From contig NZ_JAESVF010000005.1 of the NCBI RefSeq assembly GCF_038433465.1, forward strand, positions 153,971 to 217,970: a stretch of 64,000 nucleotides of DNA, read 5' to 3'. The stretch comes from Galbibacter sp038433465 (lineage in GTDB: Bacteria > Bacteroidota > Bacteroidia > Flavobacteriales > Flavobacteriaceae). The translations under genes and the position numbers were made by a program. The notes below the pieces were generated by a model. The model was not told the origin of the DNA and did not search any database. It saw only the letters and a list, made by a program, of their open reading frames with translations. Below are positions 36,832-44,829 of the stretch, piece after piece (the first letter of the stretch is position 1; every line of letters begins with the position of its first letter).

Positions 36832-37557
36832 TTATTTTTGTGCCATAATATTGATGAGTTTTGAATCTTCCGGCGGATAGAAATCAAAAACTTCAGCATC
36901 AATTTCAGGGTTGATATCCCAAGCTGTAAAAGTAGCTTCGTACTGATTGTGGTTTCCGTCTTTATGGATTATAACCATTTTTGCAGGTAGCGGATCTTCA
37001 TCATTTTCAATCCAAAGTTGCACATTTAAATCATCATTAGAAGCTAAAATATGAAAACATAATACTCCGTTAATGTAATCGTTCCCCATATAAATAATGT
37101 TGTCAAAATTTTCAATCATGTCGTCGGTAAGACTCGGGTAAAATACATCAGCAGCAGGAAAACGAATACCGAAAGTTTTATGGAAACTGTCAATCATATC
37201 GATAATGTTATCCGGAGCATCGAGTACACAATAGTTGTTTTCATCTACAGAATAGTACACAAACTTTTCTCCGTTGTACATAAAGTCTTTGTTATACTGG
37301 GTTCCTCTAGTTTTAACGACCATTTTATTAGGTCCAACCATAGTAACTTCATCTGTATAAAAGTGCTTTTCTAAACCGTAATACCCTTCGTGGTCTAAAG
37401 AGCGTTCCAAGGTAAAAGTACATGCGTCAAGGGTGCCGATATAGGAGCCCATTTTGTCCAAAATATTTATAGCCGAAGAGTCTATAACCGACTGGTTGTT
37501 TTGTGAAATTGCCGTATAGGTACACAACATACAAATGGCAAATAGAATTTTTTTCAT
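36832..37557 (-). CDS. DUF2092-like periplasmic protein
   Basis: 241 residues with a signal peptide (LCTYTAISQ). It carries the pattern of DUF2092 proteins: AINILDKMGSYIGTLDACTFTLERS, then a lipoprotein-carrier-like beta-sheet (EVTMVGPNKMVVKTRG, KFVYYSVDENNYCVLDAP, YINGVLCFHILASNDDLNVQLWIENDEDPLPAKMVI, ATFTAWDINPEIDAEVFDFYPPED). This resembles LolA-fold outer-membrane carriers. In Bacteroidetes it is often encoded next to a DUF6515 gene, as here (34-base gap), so the two are probably co-transcribed and functionally linked. Role unknown. Confidence 0.75.
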   Translation of the reverse strand: MKKILFAICMLCTYTAISQNNQSVIDSSAINILDKMGSYIGTLDACTFTLERSLDHEGYYGLEKHFYTDEVTMVGPNKMVVKTRGTQYNKDFMYNGEKFVYYSVDENNYCVLDAPDNIIDMIDSFHKTFGIRFPAADVFYPSLTDDMIENFDNIIYMGNDYINGVLCFHILASNDDLNVQLWIENDEDPLPAKMVIIHKDGNHNQYEATFTAWDINPEIDAEVFDFYPPEDSKLINIMAQK

Positions 37558-37688
37558 GTGATTATTTTTATTGCTTTATTTGATTTTGTACACGCTAAAC
37601 CCTACTAGCGAATACAGTTTTTTTATGAAAAATAGCGATAAGGAGGAAAGTATAAAGTACTAAGATACTACAAACGGCGAACAAAAAA

Positions 37689-37714
37689 AAGCCCCAATAT
37701 TAAAAAAGGGACTT
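37689..37714 (-). terminator. Terminator of aqpZ
   Basis: AAGTCCC/GGGGCTT stem on the minus strand (37714-37708 and 37695-37689, one G-U pair) followed by a run of eight T on that strand. It lies 27 bases past the aqpZ stop. Confidence 0.7.
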
Positions 37715-37740
37715 TCTTTATCATGTTATTGAAGTGCGAA

Positions 37741-38427
37741 TTAATCGTTGTTTGGTGCGATAAATTTATACACAACACCCGCAATTGCAGCACCAATAAT
37801 TGGAGCTACCCAAAACAACCAAAGTTGTCCCATAGCCCAATCTCCTACAAATAGAGCTTGACTTGTACTACGTGCTGGGTTAACAGATGTATTTGTAACA
37901 GGAATACTGATAAGGTGGATTAAGGTTAAACCTAAACCGATGGCTACGCCTGCAAATCCACTTGATGCATTTTTGTGTGTTGCTCCTAAAATGATAATTA
38001 AGAACATAAATGTCATTACGATTTCAGTAATAAGTGCAGCCGTCATGTTGTATCCATCTGGGGAATGAGCTCCGTAACCGTTGGCAGCAAAGCTTCCGAT
38101 AGAGGCTCCGTCTTTTCCGGTAACGATAAGGTATAAAATACCAGCACCTGCAATTCCTCCAAGTACTTGTGCAAGAATGTAAGGAATAAGGTCTTTACCA
38201 TCAAATCTTCCACCAACCCATAATCCTACAGATACTGCTGGATTTAAATGGCATCCTGATATATGGCCTATGGCATACGCCATTGTAAGTACTGTTAAAC
38301 CGAAGGCTAAAGCTACTCCTGCAAATCCGATTCCTAGTTCTGGGTATCCAGCAGCAAGTACTGCACTACCACACCCTCCAAGTACCAACCATAGGGTACC
38401 AATAAATTCTGCAATTAGTTTTTTCAT
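37741..38427 (-). CDS. aqpZ: Aquaporin Z
   Basis: A 228-residue six-helix water channel of the AqpZ type. Both NPA motifs are present: HLNPAVSVG (loop B) and SVNPARSTSQA (loop E), with NPARS being the hallmark of water-selective channels. The first helix begins KLIAEFIGTLWLVLGGCGSAVLAA. A long third loop carries GKDGASIGSFAANGYGAHSPDGYN. The gene is alone and bounded by a terminator. Confidence 0.97.
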   Translation of the reverse strand: MKKLIAEFIGTLWLVLGGCGSAVLAAGYPELGIGFAGVALAFGLTVLTMAYAIGHISGCHLNPAVSVGLWVGGRFDGKDLIPYILAQVLGGIAGAGILYLIVTGKDGASIGSFAANGYGAHSPDGYNMTAALITEIVMTFMFLIIILGATHKNASSGFAGVAIGLGLTLIHLISIPVTNTSVNPARSTSQALFVGDWAMGQLWLFWVAPIIGAAIAGVVYKFIAPNND

Positions 38428-38586
38428 TTTTTATTGAAATTTGTTAGTAATAAAACTTTTGTAAGTTTTAAGTGGGAAACGTATGCAATAGTAATGATTA
38501 TTTTATTAATTTAATAAAAAAATATGCTCATATATTTATTTTTATCCTTGAATGAAATCTAAAAGTAGTAAATTTTGTGTTTAATT

Positions 38587-41376
38587 TTAAATTTTAATTG
38601 CAAAATGCCCCTTGTAATCAATTCCGTTTGGAAGAATAAGGTGGTACCAGTAATCGTCTGGTTTTAAGAGATGTCCGTTTACAGTGCCATCCCAACCTGA
38701 AGAAGTTAATGGGTTAAATGAGTATAGAAGCTTTCCGTAGCGATCAAAAATATACATTTGTGCATTCCCTCCAACTGTTGATGAATTTATTCCTCGAACA
38801 TTCCAGACGTCATTACTTCTGTCATTGTTAGGAGTGAGTAATTTAGGAAACTCTATTATCAAAAAGGTTTGTGAAATAGTTGTGCAATTATTGGAGTCTC
38901 TCACAAACAACTTGTGATCTCCAGGGGCTAAGTCGTTAAATGTATTGCTCGATTGGTATATTCCAGTTTCTAAGTCTACCGCATATTCATAGGTGGTATT
39001 TGTGCTTGGTTGCAGTATAACTTCAATATCGTTGTCATCTATATTAATTGTATTCAAAACAGCAACTTGAACTTCGGTTACGGTGATGGCAATAGTTTTA
39101 CTGCAAGCTGTTTTTTTGTTGGTTACTGTTACTTCATAGATCCCTCCGGAATTAACCTGAATAGAACTGGTCGTTTCTTTTGGATTTGTATTCCACTCAT
39201 AAGTATAATTACTAGTTTGGGACGGACTTATACCAGTGTAAATTGTTATTGGAAAATCTTGCGGACATACTGTAATTGCTTGCTCATCAATTTGTGGAAA
39301 TGCTTCTGGTACGAGCTTAACTTCGCCTCCGCCATAACAGTTGTTTCCACTTACGGCTTTTAGGTAAACTGTTGTAGTTTGTGTGGTTTCGTAATGATCT
39401 GGTAATGGGTTGACGCCAATAGCTGCATCTCGCTGAGTTTCGTGTAAGGTAACGGTTATGTCAATTCCATTTGCTTTTTTTTCGTTATCCTGAATTTCTT
39501 CAGTAATACTTTTAATATCGAAAATAGCTTTTCCGTCGTTACTATAATCGCATCCAAAAAAATCGTTTGTAGTTATGGTGTTAGGGGTGGTTGTTAATAG
39601 TTCAATTTCAACAATACTATAACAGTCTGGATTGCTACCAAATACTTTGGCATATACTTTTTCATTTACTACTGAGTTGGTGTAAATTGGATCTAGGTAT
39701 TCAGTGTTTTCGGTATCGTCTATTGCGTCTTTTTGAGTTTTGTAAAAATTTGCATTTACAATTTCAGTACTATTTACAGTAAGTTCTGTAATAGTATTAC
39801 TAAGGTTAAATGTTGATAATCCATCACTTGGATTACTGTCTAAATCGCATTGTTCAAAAAGATAAGGTCCTGCAATTACATTTGGAGGCTCCGAAATGGT
39901 AACTTGTTTAATTAACGGATCGTATTTTTTACCATTAATAGATAAGGTTAACGTAACAGTATATGTACCGGCTGCCAAATATTGATGAGTTGGGTTTTGA
40001 ACACTACTCGTTGGAGATTTATCACCAAAATCCCATTCGACTGTATCGTATGGATCTTCAGAAGTAATGGTAAATTGAGTATTATCTCCTAAGCAAGTAT
40101 TTTCATAATCAAACGAATAATAAAATATTGATTGAATGAATGGAGGGAGCCCTTGTTTGGTAACTCTATTATTTAAGCTAACAACTTCGTGTGAATAATC
40201 ACACAAGCTTCCGATTTGATTAGGTTTATTTATTACTGAAATACTTGTAGATTCTTGAATACCAGGATAGCCAGTACGGTATATTTTTCCGTTAAGTGCT
40301 AATTGAAGTGCGCCAGGTACTGTTTTTGAATTATCAATTGTAGTTTTTTTTAAACCATTATTTAAATCAAACTGATATAAAAACCCATTCTCAACTGGTT
40401 CTGAAGGGTTAATTCTTGGTGAAACATAGGTAGCTGAAGTTACATATAATACTTTTGAATTTGGAGAAAACTCTATTCCATATGGATATTCGTTATCCAG
40501 TAATGTCACTTGATTTGTTACTCTTCCTGTAGCATTGTCAAAATCATATAATAATGCTTTCCCGCTTGTTTTCGTTCCTGTTCTGGGGCTACCAAGACTG
40601 GTGGAACTGTGAGCTATGGCAATTTTTTTTCCGTCGGGAGAAACTTTTAAATATCCTATTGCAGTTGGGTTGGCACCTTTAGAATCTCCTTCAGTAAAAA
40701 GTCTTGGACTTACAGTTTGTTGTGTGGTTGAGATTATAGGTTTATCATTAACACCATTTGCATCAACTTTAAACGCATAAAATTTGTTTACAAAATGAGT
40801 TATTACCCAAACGGCTGTTCCATCATTATTGGTAACAGCTGTTATTTTTTCTGAAGATTTAAATTCTTTTTGTGCCGAATCATTTCTGTCGTAGGTAATT
40901 AAATGAATGTTTTTTTTGCCTTCAACAATGTCTCCAAAGCCACTATTTAGCGTCATGTCAACTTCAGAATAGTTTACACCTTCTATGGTAACTCTGCCTT
41001 TTTTTCCAAATAAACTAGGCATGTCAATAGTAAAAATATAATACGAAGTTTTGCTCATTGGATTCGGTATAATTATAGCCGATTCTGTGCTTGAAATATG
41101 TCCAAATAGTCCTTCGCCATTTGGCATTGGGGTATGATTTCTGTCCCACACTGTAACGCCATCAGTATAAAAAAGTAAATTTCCGTTAGGATCGGAAATA
41201 GCGGTACAACCTTCACGAGAGTTTATCTTTCCGTTTGTTAGTGGAGTAGGAGGTTCGGTATTAAAATTTAACCCTGCATTTTCACCAAAATACCAATAAG
41301 CCGACTCCTTTTGAGCAAATATTTGGTTGCACAAAAAGAGTACAATTGCAAGTATGAGGGTTTTTAAAATTTTCAA
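38587..41376 (-). CDS. Type IX-secreted surface protein with WD40-like, PKD and type B sorting domains
   Basis: 929 residues with signal peptide (CNQIFAQ). The N-terminal half (about 25-410) is a beta-propeller-like part with motifs AYWYFGENAGLNFN, GCTAISDPNGNLLFYTDG and LKVSPDGKKIAIAHSS. Then comes a PKD domain (about 420-500, EWDFGDKSPTSSVQNPTHQYLAAGTYTVTL), Ig-like repeats, and a C-terminal type B sorting domain (about 850-929, LTPNNDRSNDVWNV then MYIFDRYGKLLYSF and GWDGTVNGHLLKPDDYWYHLIL). This C-terminus directs export by the type IX (gliding-linked) secretion system and anchoring to the surface. Its role, adhesion or enzyme display, is unknown. Confidence 0.92.
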   Translation of the reverse strand: MKILKTLILAIVLFLCNQIFAQKESAYWYFGENAGLNFNTEPPTPLTNGKINSREGCTAISDPNGNLLFYTDGVTVWDRNHTPMPNGEGLFGHISSTESAIIIPNPMSKTSYYIFTIDMPSLFGKKGRVTIEGVNYSEVDMTLNSGFGDIVEGKKNIHLITYDRNDSAQKEFKSSEKITAVTNNDGTAVWVITHFVNKFYAFKVDANGVNDKPIISTTQQTVSPRLFTEGDSKGANPTAIGYLKVSPDGKKIAIAHSSTSLGSPRTGTKTSGKALLYDFDNATGRVTNQVTLLDNEYPYGIEFSPNSKVLYVTSATYVSPRINPSEPVENGFLYQFDLNNGLKKTTIDNSKTVPGALQLALNGKIYRTGYPGIQESTSISVINKPNQIGSLCDYSHEVVSLNNRVTKQGLPPFIQSIFYYSFDYENTCLGDNTQFTITSEDPYDTVEWDFGDKSPTSSVQNPTHQYLAAGTYTVTLTLSINGKKYDPLIKQVTISEPPNVIAGPYLFEQCDLDSNPSDGLSTFNLSNTITELTVNSTEIVNANFYKTQKDAIDDTENTEYLDPIYTNSVVNEKVYAKVFGSNPDCYSIVEIELLTTTPNTITTNDFFGCDYSNDGKAIFDIKSITEEIQDNEKKANGIDITVTLHETQRDAAIGVNPLPDHYETTQTTTVYLKAVSGNNCYGGGEVKLVPEAFPQIDEQAITVCPQDFPITIYTGISPSQTSNYTYEWNTNPKETTSSIQVNSGGIYEVTVTNKKTACSKTIAITVTEVQVAVLNTINIDDNDIEVILQPSTNTTYEYAVDLETGIYQSSNTFNDLAPGDHKLFVRDSNNCTTISQTFLIIEFPKLLTPNNDRSNDVWNVRGINSSTVGGNAQMYIFDRYGKLLYSFNPLTSSGWDGTVNGHLLKPDDYWYHLILPNGIDYKGHFAIKI

Positions 41377-41529
41377 TTTTTAGGTTGCTGTAAATTAGTA
41401 GAATAGCGTGTCGATAAAAATAAGTATAAAGAACTATTAAAAGAAATATTTGTGTAAGAGAATGCTTAAAATTTAAGATTAAGTTATATTTATTGTTTGA
41501 AATGCTAATGTTTTAAAAAATTAACAGTT

Positions 41530-42042
41530 ATGCAGCTTACAGATTTCGTTAGAGATATACACGATTTTCCAAAACCCGGAATTGTTTTTAAAGATATAAC
41601 GCCACTGTTATTAAATGCGAAAGCAACAGAAATTGCTGTAAATGCCTTGTTTGTGCAAATAGCAGGCGCGCAAGTAGATGTGGTAGTTGGGATGGAAAGT
41701 AGAGGGTTTTTCTTCGGAACATTATTGGCTCAAAAACTCGGTTGTGGTTTTATTCCTGTACGAAAACCTAATAAACTTCCTGCGGAAACTACTTCGGAAA
41801 CCTATGCGTTGGAATACGGTGAAGATACGCTCGAAATACATACCGATGCCATCAAAAAGGGCGATAAAGTACTAATACACGACGATGTATTGGCTACCGG
41901 AGGAACGGCAGAAGCTGTGTGTAAATTGGTTGAAAAGCTTGGTGGCGAAGTTGTGCAATGTAATTTTTTAATGGAGTTGGCTTTTCTTTCTGGGCGAGAC
42001 AAACTTAAAAACCATTCGGTAGCCTCGGTATTAACGTATTAA
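41530..42042 (+). CDS. apt: Adenine phosphoribosyltransferase
   Basis: Purine salvage enzyme converting adenine and PRPP to AMP. The 170-residue product is of typical length, with the N-terminal IHDFPKPGIVFKDITPLL, the GMESRGFFFGTLLA region and the PRPP-binding signature VLIHDDVLATGGTAEAV. It starts after a short spacer with no convincing promoter. Downstream a converging microprotein gene (42130-42279, minus) follows. Confidence 0.97.
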   Translation: MQLTDFVRDIHDFPKPGIVFKDITPLLLNAKATEIAVNALFVQIAGAQVDVVVGMESRGFFFGTLLAQKLGCGFIPVRKPNKLPAETTSETYALEYGEDTLEIHTDAIKKGDKVLIHDDVLATGGTAEAVCKLVEKLGGEVVQCNFLMELAFLSGRDKLKNHSVASVLTY

Positions 42043-42049
42043 TTTTTTA

Positions 42050-42083
42050 TCGTTTTTGTATCAAGGTAAAAAGGAAAATGAAA
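42050..42083 (+). repeat. Partial relic of the multi-hairpin repeat
   Basis: TCGTTTTTGTATCAAGGT, then AAAAA and GGAAAATGAAA, closely follows the end of the repeat copies at 44559 and 49337 (TTCGTTTTTGTGTCAAGAC then AAAAATGAAA). Only this last hairpin arm is present, so it is probably a decayed fragment. Confidence 0.5.
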
Positions 42084-42129
42084 ACATTTTTACTTGGCGT
42101 GAATTTGTTTTCGTCAAACTCATTTATCC

Positions 42130-42279
42130 TTACAAAGCATTTTTGGTAACATAAGCACGCCAGCCAATAATGGCAAGTTGAAATTTACTAGCCTTGGCCA
42201 AATCGAGTTGTTTTTTACTGAAAGAAGGTAAAATTGCTTTGTTGATTTTAGCGAGTAGTTTAAATAGCTTTTTCTTCAT
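42130..42279 (-). CDS. Conserved 49-residue basic microprotein (flavobacterial; labelled 'SsrA-binding protein' in some databases)
   Basis: A 49-residue ORF from ATG 42279: MKKKLFKLLAKINKAILPSF, then SKKQLDLAKASKFQLAIIGW and RAYVTKNAL. I recognise a family of short flavobacterial proteins with this exact pattern (KLFKxLAKINKAILPS, DLAKASKxQxAIIGWRAYVT). In some databases it is labelled SsrA-binding protein, but it bears no resemblance to SmpB (about 150 residues, beta-barrel), so that label is unsafe. It has one amphipathic and one hydrophobic helix and is very basic. Function unknown. Confidence 0.85.
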   Translation of the reverse strand: MKKKLFKLLAKINKAILPSFSKKQLDLAKASKFQLAIIGWRAYVTKNAL

Positions 42280-42333
42280 TGTTTGGTAAGTTCAATTTAA
42301 TTTTTGGCTTGATTTGCTAATAGGCTAAAATAC

Positions 42334-42370
42334 ACAAAATCATCTAAATGTAAAACTTAGATGATTTTGT
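42334..42370 (-). terminator. Terminator of the BlaI/M56 pair
   Basis: Perfect 13-bp stem (ACAAAATCATCTA at 42334-42346, complement at 42358-42370) with an 11-base loop, 24 bases past the end of the M56 gene. Confidence 0.85.
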
Positions 42371-42394
42371 AAATAACTCAGTATGTGCTAAACT

Positions 42395-43759
42395 CTATTT
42401 TTTTGTTTGAATTACGATAACGCCATTTTTACCTTTTTCACCATATTTTTCTACAGCCGCATCGGTTTTAAATACTGAAACGATATCAATTTTTTCAGGG
42501 TCAATATTGTTAAACTCTTCAAAGCTTATTTCTTTTCCGTCAAGAATAATTAATTGCGTTGGAGTTATAACATTCGAACTGAAAGAAATTTCATAATCAC
42601 CAACTTTTGTAACTTCCTCGACATTGTTTTTAGAAGTGTCTGATTTGTCTTTTAAATTAATTTCAACAACACCATCTTTTGCTTTCTCACCATACTTCTT
42701 AATTGCATTCTCATCTTTTAAAACATTAATAGATTCAATAGTGTTTGGGTCGACACTCTCTAGTTGTTCTCTGGTAATTATTTTCCCATTAAGTACATAA
42801 ATAGGGTCTGTGCCGTCACTTGTTATACTTTGTGTTTTATGGGCGGCTGTTGAAGTAATTTCAGAAGCAGGCGACTTCTCTTCAATAACTATTTGTTTGG
42901 TTTGGGCAATGGTTTTTACGTTGAATGCAAAAGTAAAACCTGCTAATAATGGAAGGATTAAAGCGTACTTCCATGCGCTTTTCGAATTTGATTGTTGTTT
43001 TTGTAACATAACGATTCGTTTTTTGATTAATGAATTATAAAAAGGATTACTAACGGAATACGGTATTCCGCTTAATTGTTTTAATAGTAAATATTGATAT
43101 TCTTTGGTTGAGTTAAGTTCTTTGGTGGTTTGGTGGTCGGTTATGTATTCCAAATTTTGTGTGAGTACCTTTTTATACAACCAAACTATTGGGTTTATCC
43201 AAAATACAATGGTGTACAAATGAAGCAAAATTACATCCAACGAGTGGAATTGTTTAGCGTGAATTTTTTCGTGAGTTAGAATGGTTTTTAATTCGTCTCC
43301 TTTATATATCGACGGATTGTAAACTATGTAGTTGAAAAATGAAAACGGACTCAAATCTTCATTTGTCAGCACATAATTAAAACCTTCTTTTTGAGTTGTT
43401 CCTTTGTTGATAAATCGATATAAAGAAATCAACTGAACAATAAATTTTATACTGAAAAATACCACACCCACTACGTATGTATATAAAGCAAATGTAAGAA
43501 GCTGTGTTTGCCAACTTACCGTTTCTATATTTACTGCGGAAGTTTCATTGATTGCAAAATTCAAATTTGCAGGAACCTCAATTACTTTTACTGTTTTAAA
43601 ATAGAGTAGCGGAAGGAGGATAGAAACAATTAAACCTGCATTTAAAAACCATCTGTTGGCAGTAAAAAATGTTTCTCGTTTTAATACTATTTGATACACC
43701 AACCAAAACAGTGTCAAAACCCCCGAAGCTTTTATAAGATATATTAAAAATGTTTCCAT
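42395..43759 (-). CDS. M56-family (BlaR1-type) membrane peptidase with plug-like repeat tail
   Basis: 454 residues. The N-terminal part (1-290) has four membrane segments and the zinc-peptidase motif HEKIHAKQFHSLD (HExxH) in ILTHEKIHAK, followed by FWINPIVWLYKKVLTQNLEYITDH. The C-terminal part holds two similar units (about 316-372 and 400-454), each LNGK/LDGK then a NIDPEKI-type turn, FKTDAAVEKYGEKGKNGVI and VIQTKK, like the N-terminal plug strands of TonB receptors. The ATG overlaps the repressor stop (TAATG), so the two are coupled. It probably senses an envelope signal and releases the BlaI-like repressor. It lacks a penicillin-binding sensor domain. Confidence 0.92.
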   Translation of the reverse strand: METFLIYLIKASGVLTLFWLVYQIVLKRETFFTANRWFLNAGLIVSILLPLLYFKTVKVIEVPANLNFAINETSAVNIETVSWQTQLLTFALYTYVVGVVFFSIKFIVQLISLYRFINKGTTQKEGFNYVLTNEDLSPFSFFNYIVYNPSIYKGDELKTILTHEKIHAKQFHSLDVILLHLYTIVFWINPIVWLYKKVLTQNLEYITDHQTTKELNSTKEYQYLLLKQLSGIPYSVSNPFYNSLIKKRIVMLQKQQSNSKSAWKYALILPLLAGFTFAFNVKTIAQTKQIVIEEKSPASEITSTAAHKTQSITSDGTDPIYVLNGKIITREQLESVDPNTIESINVLKDENAIKKYGEKAKDGVVEINLKDKSDTSKNNVEEVTKVGDYEISFSSNVITPTQLIILDGKEISFEEFNNIDPEKIDIVSVFKTDAAVEKYGEKGKNGVIVIQTKK

Positions 43760-44121
43760 TAGTTTTTGTTTTCAATTTGTTGGATAATGTCTTTTAGCTC
43801 GTCTACACTTATCTTTTTTTCATTTGCAAAAAACGAAACCAAGTTTTTATAAGAGTTATTAAAGTATTCTTCAATAGCAGTCGAAACAAACTTTTTTCGG
43901 TAAACCTCTTTTTCTACAATTGGGTAATATTGATGCGTGTTTCCAAAGGCGTTGTGCGCAACATAACCTTTGTCTTCCAAGTTTCTAATAATGGTAGACA
44001 AGGTGTTGTAATGCGGTTTGTCTTCTTTAATTTCAGCTTGAACTTCTTTTACAAAAGCCTTTTCGAGCTTCCATAAAATCTTCATGATTTCTTCTTCTTT
44101 ATTGGTGAGTTTTTGCATCAT
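43759..44121 (-). CDS. BlaI/MecI-family transcriptional repressor
   Basis: A 120-residue winged-helix repressor: LTNKEEEIMKILWKLEKAFVKEVQAEIKEDKPHYNTLSTIIRNLEDKGYVAHNAFGNTHQYYPIVEKEVYRK, then a dimerisation helix. The start is ATG 44121 (or 44118); a TTG at 44124 is the next codon up. The ATG lies 36 bases before three 20-bp-spaced operators (44157-44212). It is 5' of and overlapping the M56 gene by one base. In classic systems BlaI is inactivated by the partner peptidase; here the target regulon beyond this operon is unknown, since no beta-lactamase is nearby. Confidence 0.93.
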   Translation of the reverse strand: MMQKLTNKEEEIMKILWKLEKAFVKEVQAEIKEDKPHYNTLSTIIRNLEDKGYVAHNAFGNTHQYYPIVEKEVYRKKFVSTAIEEYFNNSYKNLVSFFANEKKISVDELKDIIQQIENKN

Positions 44122-44156
44122 CAAGTGGATTAGTGTATCTATGCTGACGAATGTAT

Positions 44157-44212
44157 AACTATAAATTTAGTTAAGCAACTATTTTTGTAGTTTTTTAACT
44201 ATTTATTTAGTT
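44157..44212. promoter_or_regulatory. Operator array for the BlaI-like repressor
   Basis: Three copies of the dyad AACTA-N6-TAGTT at 44157-44172, 44177-44192 and 44197-44212. Each start is exactly 20 bp from the previous, about two helix turns, so dimers would line up on one face. BlaI-type operators are inverted repeats of the TACA/TGTA kind; the present site has a similar CTA/TAG core. The location just upstream of the BlaI gene suggests autoregulation. Confidence 0.8.
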
Positions 44213-44347
44213 TTTATAAATGCTAATTGTTTGTTATTTAGTGCTTGAAACGTACTTAAACCCTAGGAAAGAGGTATCTTTGTATTAGATTTTCTGAGTT
44301 GGTTAATAAATTTTGAATATCCATAATGTTTCATGTCAAGATTAAAA

Positions 44348-44423
44348 TGTCAGGTCGAGTGTAGTCGAGACTCTATTTAACGATGTTAAGCTAAATGACC
44401 TCTCGACTACGCTCGAGGTGACA
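44348..44423. repeat. GTCGAG-type inverted repeat pair
   Basis: GTCAGGTCGAGTGTAGTCGA (44349 on) is matched by an inverted copy TCTCGACTACGCTCGAGGTGAC (44401-44422) with 19 of 22 positions complementary. Each arm is itself a small palindrome (GTCGAG...GTCGAGA). Related single copies with an inserted module occur at 53904, 54079 and 54262, and a decayed one at 19405. Confidence 0.75.
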
Positions 44424-44558
44424 GTGAATTATAACAGATTGCGGACAATCATAAGCTAATTAGAGTTCGTTTTTTAACGTTTTATTACTGAATTTCTAAC
44501 GAACTGAGATTAAATTGACGTGAGTTCGATATAAGAATTATGAATGAGTAATAAAATT

Positions 44559-44752
44559 GACCTATTTAAAAAGTATTGAAAATCAAGGAAGCAGTGAGGG
44601 CTGATAGATAAAAAGCTGTTTGAGCGTAGCGAGTTCTTTTTATCTGTGGCGGTTGTTTCCGTAGATTTTGTCATACTTTTTTAATCAGTCTTGACTTTCC
44701 TGCCTGCCGGCAGGCGGGTTTGTTTCGTTTTTGTGTCAAGACAAAAATGAAA
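44559..44752 (+). repeat. Multi-hairpin dispersed repeat, copy 1
   Basis: About 194 bases. An outer stem (44559-44584 with 44664-44690) encloses a hairpin AGATAAAAAG/CTTTTTATCT (44606-44615 with 44636-44645). It is followed by a second stem GTCTTGAC/GTCAAGAC (44688-44695, 44735-44742), which encloses a palindrome GCCTGCCGGCAGGC (44702-44715). It ends in CGTTTTTGTGTCAAGACAAAA, then ATGAAA. The copy at 49337-49527 has the same order with compensatory changes in two stems. Confidence 0.88.
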
Positions 44753-44829
44753 GAATAATAAAATATAAATAGTTGTAATTTTTCTATACTGATATTTATA
44801 TTGAACTGAGATTAAATTAAAAAGAATAT

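Larger units (their letters stand above)
44213..44829. other. Intergenic region with two repeat families
   Basis: Between the BlaI-type operators and the Ca/Na antiporter gene there is no ORF. It contains the GTCGAG inverted repeat (44348-44423) and a multi-hairpin element (44559-44752), each listed separately. No promoter for the antiporter is evident. Confidence 0.7.

Noticed and set aside
44265..44290. Plus-strand promoter TATCTTTG near 44280
   Set aside because: It matches the -7 consensus but lacks a spaced -33 box, and no gene follows for over 500 bases.
44318..44420. Insertion sequence ends at the 44.3-kb inverted repeat
   Set aside because: The interior is only about 30 bp and has no transposase; it fits a palindromic repeat.
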